Positions 51,214 through 60,965 of a stretch of 64,000 nucleotides of DNA are shown here, in pieces. Positions within the stretch are counted from its first letter, which is position 1. The number at the start of each line of letters is the position of its first letter. The notes below the pieces were generated by a model, which saw nothing but the letters and a program-made list of their open reading frames with translations, was not told the origin of the DNA and made no database searches. A program made the translations under genes and the position numbers. This DNA comes from SMBSF63 sp034003545 (lineage in GTDB: Bacteria > Chloroflexota > Anaerolineae > Anaerolineales > Anaerolineaceae): positions 318,369 through 382,368 of the forward strand of contig CAYURM010000001.1 in the NCBI GenBank assembly GCA_964447155.1, in the 5' to 3' direction.

Positions 51214-51651
51214 ATTGAAGCGCTCCTTTCACTTACTTTTCAAAAAAAATTATTTACTGTATTTAATTATAGTATAGTAATACTTTTAATATTTTTTTAT
51301 ACGACAAATTATATCTTATTATTCATAAATAATAAAGCCAGATGGGTGTTTTCCTATAAATCGTTAAGAAATATCAGGCTTTTAGCGGCACGGCAAACCC
51401 CAAAACCAGGAGCATCTGGCGCTGGTCCTGTTGTATTGCAAGCTAACCGCTTGAATAGGTAAGAACAGGCCGGTTAAACCGTTCCTGCGATACGAGAACA
51501 ACGAAATGGATTACCATTCAGTATCATTGGGTACCCGCAGCGTACTCCCGTATTCGACATACCGGCGGTATGGGGTATGTCGAATATAAGAAACAGGGCT
51601 GTCCGTAACCGGACAGCCCTGTTATTTTTTCTGAAACCCGTGAAATCTCTC
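51214..51651. other. Intergenic region with AT-rich promoter zone and two hairpins
   Basis: 51214-51330 is AT-rich and should hold the pdhA promoter (a TATAAT on the minus strand near 51265, without a clear -35). A 13-bp perfect inverted repeat (51551-51563 / 51574-51586) and a terminator-like hairpin (51592-51623) follow. No gene was seen. Confidence 0.75.
51592..51623. terminator. Hairpin at the end of the PPDK gene
   Basis: A 14-bp perfect stem (51592-51605 / 51610-51623) with a TAAC loop. The plus-strand side is followed by TATTTTTT; the minus-strand side by TTCTTAT. It lies 28 nt past the PPDK stop and probably ends that transcript. Confidence 0.75.
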
Positions 51652-54399
51652 CTACTTACCGAAGTGTCTCAGTGCCGAATGGGCAGCTGCCAGGCGCGCC
51701 ACAGGCACACGATACGGGGAACAGCTCACGTAGTTATTCCCCACCCGGTGGCAGAAATCAATGGAGGCTGGATCACCGCCGTGCTCACCGCAAATCCCAA
51801 CCTCCAGGTCGGGGCGGGTCTTGCGGCCATCGCGGATGGAGATTTCCATCAAACGGCCTACACCTTCCTGATCCAAAGTCTGGAAAGGATTCTGCGGCAA
51901 AATGCCCTCTTCCACATACTGCGCCAGGAACGCGCGCTCAGCATCATCACGGCTGTACCCAAACGTCATCTGGGTCAGGTCATTGGTACCAAACGAGAAG
52001 AATTCGGCTAGTTCAGCAATCTCGTCTGAGGTCAAAGCAGCCCGCGGAATCTCAAGCATCGTACCAAATTTATAGCTGAAATCCCCGCCTTTTTCCTTCA
52101 TCACCTGCTTGGCAATTTTTTCCAAACGCGGCTGGATGTATTTCAACTCATTCACATGACCGGTCAACGGGATCATCACTTCCGGCTTGACGACCTTGCC
52201 CCGCTTGGCCACATTGGCGGCCGCTTCAAAGATCGCGCGTACCTGCATTTCCACAATTTGGGGCATGGCGATGCTCAAGCGAATACCACGCAAGCCCATC
52301 ATTGGATTCGATTCATGGTGGGAGCGAACGGTCGACAGCAGTGCTTCTTTCTCCGCCAGGCCTTCCTTGATACCTTTCACCCGCATGGTAATCACTTCTT
52401 CGAGCAGTTCTTCCTCGTCGGGCAGGAACTCATGCAGCGGCGGGTCCACCAGCCGAATGATCACCGGCAGGCCATCCATCGCATCAAAAATATCTTCAAA
52501 GTCAGCCCGCTGGAAAGGCAGCAATTGATCCAAATAGCGTTTGCGTTCTTCGGGAGTATTGGACAGGATCATATCCTGCATGATCGGCAGACGCTCGTCT
52601 TCAAAGAACATGTGCTCGGTGCGCACCAGGCCGATTCCTTTGGCGCCATACGCGCGGGCGCGTTTGGCATCGCTGCCGCGGTCACCGTTCGCCCAGACTT
52701 GCAACCCAGTGGTCGGCCAGCCTTCAGGGAACTTGCGGGTGCCGGGACGGGTACAAATTTCGTCTGCCCAGGTCAGCAGAGTCATTAATTCAACCTGTTC
52801 TTCCAAAGCAGGCTCAATTACATCCAATTTGCCCTGGAAAGCTTCGCCGGTCGTACCGTCGATCGAAATCCAGTCGCCTTCTTTGATCACCACATCATCA
52901 ACCTTCATCTGACGCTTGTTGAGGTCAATTCGCACCATCGAAGCGCCCACCACGCAGGGCACCCCAAACTGGCGGGCTACCACGGCGGCATGGGAGGTTG
53001 CGCCGCCTTCGCTGGTCAAAATACCATTGGAAGCCAGCATGCCGTGTACATCATCCGGCTTGGTGAACGGGCGTACCATGATCACTTGCTGCTTTTCTTC
53101 CTTGTTCATCCGCTCGGCGGTGTCGGCATCAAAATAAACCCGACCGATGGCCGCGCCGGGGGAAGCATTCACGCCGGTGGCAAACATGCGATTTTCTTCG
53201 CGTGCTTTCTGCATGGCCGGCAGATCAAACTGCGGGTGCAAGAGTGCATCAACCTGCTCCGGAGTTACCCGCAGCACAGCTTCGTCTTTGCTGATCATCC
53301 CTTCATTCACCATATCAACAGCGATCTTGATGGCGGCAGCAGCGGTACGCTTCCCGTTACGGGTCTGAAGCATCCACAGTCGGCCATTTTCAATCGTAAA
53401 TTCGACATCCTGCATATCATGATAATGTTTTTCAAGCTTGGCAGTGATATCCATGAACTGTGCATACGCTTCGGGCAAGTCGTTCTTCATGTTGATGATC
53501 TTGCTGGCGTTGCGGATACCGGCAACCACATCTTCACCCTGGGCGTTCAGCAGATATTCTCCCATCATCTCTGCTGCACCCGTGGCAGGGTTACGGGTAA
53601 AGGCCACACCTGTACCTGAGTTATCGCCCGTATTGCCAAACACCATAGTCTGGATGTTGACAGCCGTACCCAGGTCATGGGCAATGTCGGCGGCGTTGCG
53701 ATAGTCAATGGCACGCTTGCCATTCCAGGACCGGAACACAGCCTCGGTAGCCAGGCGCAGTTGCTCAATCGGGTCCTGCGGGAAGGGGAAACCTTTGGCT
53801 TCCTGCACCACAGCTTTCAATTGTTCGGTCAGTTTTTTCAGGTCTTCGGCCGTCAGAGCAGTGTCTTCGGTAATCCCCTTGGCTTCTTTCATCGCATCGA
53901 GCTTCTCTTCAAACAGCTCGTCCTTAATATCCAAAACTACGGAACCAAACATGGAGATCAAACGGCGGTAAGAGTCATACACAAATCGTTCGTTTTCGGT
54001 CAGCTCCACCATGCTTTTAGCGGTCTCATCGTTCAAACCAATGTTCAGCACAGTATCCATCATGCCAGGCATGGACATCTTCGCGCCAGAGCGGCAGGAA
54101 ACCAGCAGCGGCGATTTGGGGTCCCCGAACTTCTTGCCCGTCTGTTTCTCAACGTCTTTCAATGCTGCCAATTCCTGCTCCCACATGCCGTCGGGGAAGT
54201 GGTTGCCTGCTGCCAGGAAGGCATTGCAAGCTTCGGTGGTCACCGTGAAACCGGGAGGAACCGGAACCCCAATGCGCGTCATTTCCGCAAGGTTAGCGCC
54301 TTTGCCGCCCAACAGACCGCGTACGCCTTCCCAATCTCCGGCATACTTTTCAGCCTGATCAACTTCATGGAATAAATAAACCCATTTCTTTTCAGCCAT
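51652..54399 (-). CDS. ppdK: Pyruvate, phosphate dikinase
   Basis: Interconverts pyruvate, ATP and phosphate with PEP, AMP and PPi; in anaerobes it serves glycolysis or gluconeogenesis. The 915 residues match the usual length. The N-terminal ATP-grasp part begins GGKGANLAEMTRIGVPVPPGFTVTTEACNAF, the swivelling phosphohistidine domain has TSEGGATSHAAVVARQFGVPCVVG (His near 460), and the C-terminal PEP-binding barrel has the GLVRTEHMFF, GTNDLTQMTFGYSRDD and GICGEHGGDP motifs. The start has CAGGAGTG before the ATG. It is transcribed alone. Confidence 0.97.
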   Translation of the reverse strand: MAEKKWVYLFHEVDQAEKYAGDWEGVRGLLGGKGANLAEMTRIGVPVPPGFTVTTEACNAFLAAGNHFPDGMWEQELAALKDVEKQTGKKFGDPKSPLLVSCRSGAKMSMPGMMDTVLNIGLNDETAKSMVELTENERFVYDSYRRLISMFGSVVLDIKDELFEEKLDAMKEAKGITEDTALTAEDLKKLTEQLKAVVQEAKGFPFPQDPIEQLRLATEAVFRSWNGKRAIDYRNAADIAHDLGTAVNIQTMVFGNTGDNSGTGVAFTRNPATGAAEMMGEYLLNAQGEDVVAGIRNASKIINMKNDLPEAYAQFMDITAKLEKHYHDMQDVEFTIENGRLWMLQTRNGKRTAAAAIKIAVDMVNEGMISKDEAVLRVTPEQVDALLHPQFDLPAMQKAREENRMFATGVNASPGAAIGRVYFDADTAERMNKEEKQQVIMVRPFTKPDDVHGMLASNGILTSEGGATSHAAVVARQFGVPCVVGASMVRIDLNKRQMKVDDVVIKEGDWISIDGTTGEAFQGKLDVIEPALEEQVELMTLLTWADEICTRPGTRKFPEGWPTTGLQVWANGDRGSDAKRARAYGAKGIGLVRTEHMFFEDERLPIMQDMILSNTPEERKRYLDQLLPFQRADFEDIFDAMDGLPVIIRLVDPPLHEFLPDEEELLEEVITMRVKGIKEGLAEKEALLSTVRSHHESNPMMGLRGIRLSIAMPQIVEMQVRAIFEAAANVAKRGKVVKPEVMIPLTGHVNELKYIQPRLEKIAKQVMKEKGGDFSYKFGTMLEIPRAALTSDEIAELAEFFSFGTNDLTQMTFGYSRDDAERAFLAQYVEEGILPQNPFQTLDQEGVGRLMEISIRDGRKTRPDLEVGICGEHGGDPASIDFCHRVGNNYVSCSPYRVPVARLAAAHSALRHFGK

Positions 54400-54643
54400 C
54401 TTTCACTCCTGATCATAAATATTTAGTTTGCAAGTCCAGCTATTCAGTACCTGAACTATTTCACGTAAGTCCCAATTTTCAATTTTATCATATCCATCGC
54501 GTTTTCGAAAGCGAAAACAGCAGGCAATTGTTCATACAACTGCCGTAAATTTTTTGTTAATCAAGTGCAAGGTAATAACATGCAAAAATCGGGCATAATA
54601 TAACCACCAAAAAAACGACGAAAAAGAGGAAAACTGACGAAAA

Positions 54644-55063
54644 ATGCAAATCCTGATCATTGATGACGACCCTGCTTCAACGGACTTGTTCACCCTTATG
54701 CTGCAACAGTCCATTGTCGCCGAGGTCATTACAGCGAATTCAAGCAGCGAGGGGATTGCACTGTCAAGAAAATATCAACCGGACCTGATCATCCTCAATT
54801 TGATGATGCCGGTCATGAACGGGATTGAAGTGTGCCGGGAAATCCGCCAATTCTATCACCGCCCTATTCTGGCGCTGTCCGCCATCCACCAACCTGAATG
54901 GATTGCCAGCGCCCTGGACGCCGGCGCCGATGACTGCCTCTGCAAGCCCGTCGGTCGCAGCATGCTGACGACCCGTATTGCCGGCCTGCTGCGACGTTCT
55001 TCAAAATGCAGCGAGCCGCATGATTTCACTTCCGCCCCTACCTTTACCACCAGTAATTTATAG
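54644..55063 (+). CDS. Receiver-only protein with Asn in place of the phosphoacceptor Asp
   Basis: A 139-residue CheY-like receiver without output domain. The acidic pocket (Asp7, Asp8, Asp9), Ser79 and Lys101 (CKP) are kept, but the phosphoacceptor position is Asn52 (LIILNLMMPVMNG; codon AAT) where Asp is expected. It can therefore not be phosphorylated in the normal way and may act as a constitutive or ligand-type pseudo-receiver. The C-terminal 25 residues are Ser/Thr-rich and unassigned. GAGGAAA lies further upstream of the ATG. No kinase gene is near. Confidence 0.85.
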   Translation: MQILIIDDDPASTDLFTLMLQQSIVAEVITANSSSEGIALSRKYQPDLIILNLMMPVMNGIEVCREIRQFYHRPILALSAIHQPEWIASALDAGADDCLCKPVGRSMLTTRIAGLLRRSSKCSEPHDFTSAPTFTTSNL

Positions 55064-55078
55064 TAGAATTCACTCATA

Positions 55079-55120
55079 CCTGAATAAACCGTGCATGGCT
55101 TAATCCACGGTTTATTCAGG
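55079..55120. repeat. Perfect 15-bp inverted repeat
   Basis: Arms 55079-55093 and 55106-55120 with a 12-nt loop, 16 nt past the receiver gene. A U run is lacking on both sides, so it may be a 3'-end stabiliser or a binding site rather than a terminator. The rest of the 297-bp spacer up to 55360 holds no recognised feature. Confidence 0.6.
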
Positions 55121-55360
55121 TATCGGGATGCGCAAACCCGCAAGATCTGGATTCAAACTGCATACACGAAACAACCGGGATTGCGGCCGTTGTCGTACCG
55201 GCTTTAGTCGTTACAGAAACCCGGTGAACATATGAAGTGTCGAATTCATTCGTACTCCATATCTACAATTCAGGTTCATCACAAAAGAGGCGGTACCCAT
55301 TGTTGCCAGCATTCCATAAAATGACAAGCTGCCATTCTTCACAACTCAAGGAGATGATTC

Positions 55361-56206
55361 ATGCGTGAATTCTTGAACAAGGTATGGGACATCAAAGTTC
55401 CCCTGCTGATCTTGTGCGTCGCTCTACTTGTCGGAATAGGCATATCTTTCCTCATCCCGCAGCCGGTAGTGGGCGTGATCACCCTCAACGACGCCATCTA
55501 TGACTATAGCGCACAGTATCTGATTGAACAGATCGTGTATGCCGAGCAATCGCCGGAAGTCATGGCCGTCGTCCTGGTAATGAACAGCCCCGGCGGCACA
55601 GTGGTTGATACCGAAGCGGTCTACCTGGAATTAGCCCGGCTGCGCCGTTCCAAGCCAGTCGTAACCGTGATCAGCGGTATGGCCGCCAGCGGCGGCTATT
55701 ACCTCGCCTCCGGCACAGATTACATCATCGCCAAACCCAGCTCGCAGGTCGGCAACATTGGCGTGATCGGCTACCTGCCCCCTTCCCCACAGGTATTCGA
55801 GGAAATTTACTCCACCGGGCCCTACAAACTGTGGGGCAGTCCGCAGGACACCGTTGTCCGTGAAATCGAAATGATCAAACAAGGCTTTTTCGAAGCGATC
55901 AAACTGGGACGCAGCGATACATTACAAATGACAGACAGTGAAGTGCTGCGCGGCCAAATTTACATGGGCAGCGAAGCCCTGCGCAAAGGCCTCGTCGACG
56001 AATTGGGCGGAGAGACGCTGGCGTATCAAATAGCCGCGAACATGGCCCGCATCAGCAATTACCGTATCAAGGATTTGAACGAGGCGGCCGGCCTGCCGGT
56101 ATACGATCCGTATGCCTTCTTCTCTCAATCCTCAGACGGACGCAGCACCGCCTACCCCAAAGACGCGGGCATCTACCTGCTCTATATCCCCCCTTCGGAG
56201 CGCTAA
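55361..56206 (+). CDS. Signal peptide peptidase SppA-like serine protease (S49)
   Basis: A membrane-anchored protease of 281 residues that degrades cleaved signal peptides or other membrane peptides. One N-terminal membrane helix (about 12-32) precedes a single S49 domain. The catalytic serine is Ser110 (GMAASGGYYLAS) and the likely general-base lysine Lys156 (TGPYKLWGSP). This is the short, single-domain form. AAGGAG stands 8 nt before the ATG. The DUF4350 gene follows after 1 nt, so the two form an operon and perhaps a joint membrane complex. Confidence 0.88.
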   Translation: MREFLNKVWDIKVPLLILCVALLVGIGISFLIPQPVVGVITLNDAIYDYSAQYLIEQIVYAEQSPEVMAVVLVMNSPGGTVVDTEAVYLELARLRRSKPVVTVISGMAASGGYYLASGTDYIIAKPSSQVGNIGVIGYLPPSPQVFEEIYSTGPYKLWGSPQDTVVREIEMIKQGFFEAIKLGRSDTLQMTDSEVLRGQIYMGSEALRKGLVDELGGETLAYQIAANMARISNYRIKDLNEAAGLPVYDPYAFFSQSSDGRSTAYPKDAGIYLLYIPPSER

Positions 56207-56207
56207 G

Positions 56208-58004
56208 ATGAATAAAATTAAAGAGCTGCGAAAGCCGCATTTCTACGTTGCCGCGCTTGCCATTCTGCTGCTCCTCCTGCCCTCTGGGCTGCGTTACCTC
56301 TTCTTCTACCGCGGTGTGATCGGGCGGGAAAAAACAGATATCCTCCTCCCGGCCTATAGCGAACTCGAAACGGAGCGCCCGGAGATTTCACCTCTGCCAA
56401 AGAGCAATCACCCGGTCACCCCCAGCCATGCCGAAGTGCTGTTTGATATTTCCCACGGAAATCTATACGAAATATCCGAACTGGATTCCCTCACCAGCCG
56501 TATTAACCACCGCGGCGGTCACCTTAATGTTACCGATTATTACGGTGATCTGGAAACCGAACTGCAAAAAGCCGATGCTTTCGTCGTCATTGCACCGACG
56601 ATGTCGTTCTCGGAATGGGAACGCCGGGCCATCACCCGTTTTGTGGCACGCGGCGGGCGTCTGCTGGTGATCGCTGACCCGACCCGCAGCATGAGCGACG
56701 ATTTCCTCATGCTGGAAGACTTCGGCAGCAGCCTGGGCAATATTGAGGTCAGCAACCTGCTCCTCGAACCCTTCGGGATTGCCTTTTCCAAAGGCTATAT
56801 GTATAACCTGGTCAAAAACGAAGGCAATTTCCGCAACGTCTACTTCACCATCCTCCATGAAGACCAGATCAGTGAAGGATTGTCGCAAGTCGTATTCTAT
56901 GGCCTGCACGAGATCAAAACCGCACCCAAACCCCTGATTGTCGGAGACGGGAATACCCTGTCCTCCTCAACGGATCTAGGCTCCGGCCTGATTGCTGCCG
57001 CCACGGATGCCGAAGGCCGCGTGCTGGCCCTGACCGACCTGAATTTCATGATCCCGCCTTACCACCAGGTCGCCGACAACGCCATCCTGATTGACAACAT
57101 CGCCGAGTTCCTCAGCGGTGCCGCCCGCGAGCGCAGTCTGGCCGATTTCCCGCACATCTTCACCCGCCCGGTAACCTTGCTGGTCGATAGCGAACGAGCA
57201 CTTAACACCGAAATGCTCGCCACCATCACCGCCGCCCAGCACAGTCTGGAGGCCCTGGGGTTGGATCTGACCATCGCCAGCCTACCGACCCCCGGTCAAG
57301 ATCTGGCCGCCTTTGGCGTCTTCCCGCCCGACGAAGCCCTGCTCCCCCTGCTGAAACCTTTTGGCCTGGTCTTCTCCGGTTTTGAAGACCGTGGCGAATT
57401 TGAAGAAACAGAAGCAGCTCAAATAGATGACGAACCACGTGCAGAACCAGAAGAACCCGCTGTCCAGCTTCCTGAAACCCTCGAAGAACTGCTTGCCATG
57501 AACCGGGCAGAGCTGGAAGCGCTCCAATTCATTGGCCCGGACGGCATCGACATCATCCTCTCCATGGATGAGGCAGAGAAACAGGACCTGCTATCCCTCA
57601 GCGAAGACGAACAAGCCATCGTTATGGAAATGCTGCTGGGTGAATATCAAACATACCTGGCAGAAGAAGGGAATAATGCCAGTGACAAAACCCATGAAAA
57701 CAACGGTGAGACCGTCACCGTGCCCGGCTTTGGCAAAATCAATACCAACGGTGTCGGCTTGATCCTGTACCACGATAACAAAGAGCAAAACAGGGTCATC
57801 CTGCTGGCAGACACCCAGGAAAACCTCAAAATTCTGTCCAGCGCATTTTATGGCGGAGACCTGAATAATTGTGCCATGCAAGGGCAAATTGCAGTGTGCG
57901 TGCTGGACGAAAGCGCCAGCGAATTCTACTGGGAAGACGGTTTTTGGGAAGATGATTTTGAGGAATACAATGAACTGGAGGAAAACCCCGAAGCCGTCGG
58001 CTAA
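56208..58004 (+). CDS. DUF4350 domain membrane protein
   Basis: A 598-residue protein from the ATG at 56208, the first after the SppA stop codon (56204-56206). A membrane helix lies at about 12-32, followed by an outer DUF4350/GATase-like region (about 60-250) with HAEVLFDISHGNLYE, VVIAPTMSFSEWERRAITRFVARGGRLLVIADPTRS. The domain is related to the GldG-type subunits of gliding and ABC export systems, but no ABC genes are here. The last 170 residues are strongly acidic and probably flexible. A strong terminator follows. Confidence 0.75.
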   Translation: MNKIKELRKPHFYVAALAILLLLLPSGLRYLFFYRGVIGREKTDILLPAYSELETERPEISPLPKSNHPVTPSHAEVLFDISHGNLYEISELDSLTSRINHRGGHLNVTDYYGDLETELQKADAFVVIAPTMSFSEWERRAITRFVARGGRLLVIADPTRSMSDDFLMLEDFGSSLGNIEVSNLLLEPFGIAFSKGYMYNLVKNEGNFRNVYFTILHEDQISEGLSQVVFYGLHEIKTAPKPLIVGDGNTLSSSTDLGSGLIAAATDAEGRVLALTDLNFMIPPYHQVADNAILIDNIAEFLSGAARERSLADFPHIFTRPVTLLVDSERALNTEMLATITAAQHSLEALGLDLTIASLPTPGQDLAAFGVFPPDEALLPLLKPFGLVFSGFEDRGEFEETEAAQIDDEPRAEPEEPAVQLPETLEELLAMNRAELEALQFIGPDGIDIILSMDEAEKQDLLSLSEDEQAIVMEMLLGEYQTYLAEEGNNASDKTHENNGETVTVPGFGKINTNGVGLILYHDNKEQNRVILLADTQENLKILSSAFYGGDLNNCAMQGQIAVCVLDESASEFYWEDGFWEDDFEEYNELEENPEAVG

Positions 58005-58025
58005 TCCATCCATCTCATTAAAACC

Positions 58026-58055
58026 AACCTCCCGCAAAACATAATGCGGGAGGTT
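58026..58055 (+). terminator. Intrinsic terminator of the SppA-DUF4350 operon
   Basis: An 11-bp perfect stem (58026-58036 / 58045-58055), 8-nt loop, followed by eight T on the plus strand. Confidence 0.92.
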
Positions 58056-58267
58056 TTTTTCACCATCACCATAATCTCATCGGGTGCGGTCACGTTTTTT
58101 GACCGTACCAAATGAGACCATCCCTTAAACCAACGCTCACCTGAATACCGATATACCCTTTATGAACAGATGAGTGCATGTGTGAGGAATACTATGCTGG
58201 ATGTCGGTTTTCGGCCGAGGAAGGGGGATTTTTCCAATCGCAAAAAAGCTCCCTATCTACCTCTCCC

Positions 58268-59764
58268 CTACTCCTCAGCCAACCAATCCCGCACAAATGC
58301 CAGCGCATGGCCGCGATTTGCAATCTCCCCACAGGCCTGCGCCTCTTCAATTGCAGCTAGTAGTGCCCCCAATTGACTGCCGGGCGCCATGCCCAGCTCC
58401 TGGATCAAGTCCTTGCCGGTCACCAGGCGCGGAGGGTTGACCACTTTCCCATACTGTTCAAACCAGCCGGTGAACAGGATTTCCACCACATCCAGCTCTG
58501 CCATCCAGCGGTCTGCCGACAATTGCGGCCCATACGCCGCCAACACATCCGCCAGAGACAGCATACAAATATCAATCCCCGCAGCACCATAATCCCGGAA
58601 GAAACGATACACCTCTCTCTTCCCCACAGATGGAGAGTCCTTGGAAAGTGCGTGAAGCCGCATGTGTCCTTCCACGATGCGTTGCAACCGTGCCGCCTCA
58701 TCCTTGCTCAGGGTCAGCGCGCTGCCGCGCTGCGCGGCCAGCACCCCGCCTGCGGCAGCATGTCCGTGAAAATGCAATTTCCCGTTTCCGTCGACAGTCC
58801 CCGTACTCACTTTTCCGGTGTCATGCAGCAGTGCAGCCAGCTTCATCACCCCGCGCAATGACCGTCCTGTCACCAGCTCCTGCGCATAGAATTCAGCCAG
58901 TTTGGGGCGAAAACGTCCCAACCGGGTAACCGCCATGCCCACATGCAGGCTGGCAACATCATCCTCGTGATGCACATCCACCAGCACGGCAAACAGATTC
59001 TCCAAATGCTGCACCACCGCCAGGGTATGTTCCCACGCATCAAGCCGATGCGGCGGCCCAGGCTTCAAGTCCTTCAACTGCACACATTCGGGGAAAAGCT
59101 GGTCCAGCACATCAAGCTGGTCCAGCATCCTCAGCGCCGAAGCAAACCCATGTCCCTCCGCCATGCGAAAGATCTCATCGCGCTTGCGCTCCATTGAGAC
59201 CCGTTCAAGCTGCGGTGCGGCCGCCTGCATGGCATGCCAGGTATCGGGAAGAATCCTGAATGAGTATGCCAAAGCCTGACGCACCCCGCGCAGCACCCGC
59301 AGCGGATCATCTTCAAATGATCTGGGCGAGCACATGCGTAATACCCTGTCCTTCAAATCCTGTGCGCCGTGCAAAGGGTCAATCAATTCATCGGGCTGGT
59401 TCATATCCAGGGCAATCGCATTGACCGTAAAATCGCGCGAGCGCAAATCCCCCTCCAGCGTCCCGGCGCGCAGCGCGGCAAAATCCAGCACAAAGCGGCC
59501 AACCTCTGCATCATGAAAGATGACCCGCGCCGTGCTGCGTTCCTCATCAAGCATATAAAACGCGCCATCCAGGGCATTAGCCGTGGCGCGCGACACCCGG
59601 CGCACATCCCCCGGCATGGCAAAATCAAGATCATGCGCCGGGCGCTTGAGCAGCAAATCACGCACTGCGCCGCCAATCAGGTAAACAGGCGGGCCCTTCA
59701 CCACCAGCGAGCGCAAAATACCGCGGATCCGATCCAGCATGGTATCGGATGGTTCGTTGATCAT
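58268..59764 (-). CDS. cca: CCA-adding enzyme / poly(A) polymerase family, with HD domain
   Basis: Class II nucleotidyltransferase that adds or repairs the CCA end of tRNA. The 498 residues begin with the head domain GGAVRDLLLKRPAHDLDFA (catalytic DxD), then RDFTVNAIALD, RSFEDDPLRVLRGVRQALAYSF and the ERxxxE region, as in CCA enzymes. A C-terminal HD domain is present (about 300-345, LLHDTGKV), as in many bacterial forms with phosphatase activity. It lies 15 nt after hpt, in the same direction as tdk. The A/CCA split of duties cannot be judged from sequence. Confidence 0.9.
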   Translation of the reverse strand: MINEPSDTMLDRIRGILRSLVVKGPPVYLIGGAVRDLLLKRPAHDLDFAMPGDVRRVSRATANALDGAFYMLDEERSTARVIFHDAEVGRFVLDFAALRAGTLEGDLRSRDFTVNAIALDMNQPDELIDPLHGAQDLKDRVLRMCSPRSFEDDPLRVLRGVRQALAYSFRILPDTWHAMQAAAPQLERVSMERKRDEIFRMAEGHGFASALRMLDQLDVLDQLFPECVQLKDLKPGPPHRLDAWEHTLAVVQHLENLFAVLVDVHHEDDVASLHVGMAVTRLGRFRPKLAEFYAQELVTGRSLRGVMKLAALLHDTGKVSTGTVDGNGKLHFHGHAAAGGVLAAQRGSALTLSKDEAARLQRIVEGHMRLHALSKDSPSVGKREVYRFFRDYGAAGIDICMLSLADVLAAYGPQLSADRWMAELDVVEILFTGWFEQYGKVVNPPRLVTGKDLIQELGMAPGSQLGALLAAIEEAQACGEIANRGHALAFVRDWLAEE

Positions 59765-59779
59765 GGGGTCGTCCTGACC

Positions 59780-60337
59780 TTATTCAGGGTTTTCGAATTT
59801 TTCCAGATCCACCACACCAATGAACGGCAGATCACGGTAATATTCATCCAGATCAAGGCCGTAACCAAACACAAATTTGTCCTCGATTGCAAAACCGGTA
59901 TAGCGGATGGGCACTACCACCTCGCGCCGGGTGGATTTATCCAGCAGGGTGCAGATATGCAGGCTGGCCGGGTTGCGGCTCTCCAGCATCCCCACCACTG
60001 CCGCCAGGGTATGACCGCTGTCAATGATGTCCTCGACAATAATGACATGCTTGTCCTTGATATCCGTGTTCAGATCGAGCGTAATACGGGCCTGTCCGCT
60101 GGTTGCGCGTTTGCCCACGCCGTAAGAAGAAACCGCCATAAACTCAATCATATGCGGCAGGTCAATCTGACGCATCAGATCCGTCAGGAACATGACCCCG
60201 CCCCGCAAAATGCACACCAGCAGCAGCTCCTCACCCTGATAATCGCGGGTGATCTCTTTTCCCAATTCTGCGATGCGTGCCTGTAAAGCCTCTTCTGAAA
60301 CGAGGACTTCTTTTAAATATTCATGATAATCTCTCAT
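59780..60337 (-). CDS. hpt: Hypoxanthine phosphoribosyltransferase
   Basis: Salvages hypoxanthine and guanine with PRPP to IMP and GMP. The 185 residues show the PRPP-binding motif VIIVEDIIDSGHTLAAV, CILRGGVMFLTDL, and the C-terminal FVFGYGLDLDEYYRDLPFIGV. Normal length for the family. It lies between tdk and cca; AAGG stands 9 nt before the ATG. A nucleoside-salvage grouping with thymidine kinase is evident. Confidence 0.95.
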   Translation of the reverse strand: MRDYHEYLKEVLVSEEALQARIAELGKEITRDYQGEELLLVCILRGGVMFLTDLMRQIDLPHMIEFMAVSSYGVGKRATSGQARITLDLNTDIKDKHVIIVEDIIDSGHTLAAVVGMLESRNPASLHICTLLDKSTRREVVVPIRYTGFAIEDKFVFGYGLDLDEYYRDLPFIGVVDLEKFENPE

Positions 60338-60369
60338 ACGAATCGCCTTTCTGGTTTCTATACGGGCAG

Positions 60370-60942
60370 TTAATTTCGGGGAACCTTGTGATGCTGTCGG
60401 CAGCGTGCCTCGTACATCTCGGAAGCGCCCACGATCACCACCGGATCATCATAGCGGGCCGGATTGCCATTTACCAGACGCTGCGTCCGGCTGGCCTCTT
60501 CACCGCACACCATGCAAATCGCGCGCAGTTTATCCACATGTTCAGCTTTTGCCATCAGGAAGGGCATCATCCCGAATGGCTCGCCGCGGAAATCCATATC
60601 CAGCCCTGCAACGATCACGCGGATGCCGCGTTCCACCAGATCATCGACCATGATCATGATCTCTTCCGACATGAACTGGGCTTCATCAATCCCCACCACC
60701 GTCGTCTCAGGGGCCAGTTTATCCAATATCTGGTCAGGGTATTCGACCGGAATCGCATCAAAAGCCATACCAGCGTGGGACATGACCTTTTCATCCGCAT
60801 AGCGGTGATCAATCGCCGGCTTGAATACCTGAACCTTCTGGCGGGCAATCTCTGCGCGCCGCAGCCGCCGGATCAATTCCTCCGTCTTGCCGCAAAACAT
60901 GGAGCCGCAAATCACTTCCAGCGAACCGGTATGATGTTTCAT
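60370..60942 (-). CDS. tdk: Thymidine kinase
   Basis: Phosphorylates thymidine with ATP. The type II enzyme of 190 residues has the P-loop GSMFCGKTEELIRR, GIDEAQFM with the catalytic Glu region, and the zinc-binding Cys pair CMVCGEEASRTQR near 150. The start at 60942 has GAGGGAAA 7 nt upstream and is preferred over the ATG at 60954. It heads the tdk-hpt-cca group; rpmE lies upstream, as in Bacillus, but a terminator separates them. Confidence 0.93.
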   Translation of the reverse strand: MKHHTGSLEVICGSMFCGKTEELIRRLRRAEIARQKVQVFKPAIDHRYADEKVMSHAGMAFDAIPVEYPDQILDKLAPETTVVGIDEAQFMSEEIMIMVDDLVERGIRVIVAGLDMDFRGEPFGMMPFLMAKAEHVDKLRAICMVCGEEASRTQRLVNGNPARYDDPVVIVGASEMYEARCRQHHKVPRN

Positions 60943-60965
60943 TATTTCCCTCACATAATCTCAAG

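Noticed and set aside
58070..58130. Imperfect inverted repeat (CTCAT...GCGGTCA / TGACCGT...ATGAG) after the DUF4350 operon
   Set aside because: The arms are interrupted by mismatches and the terminator just upstream already explains the 3' end; no function can be supported.
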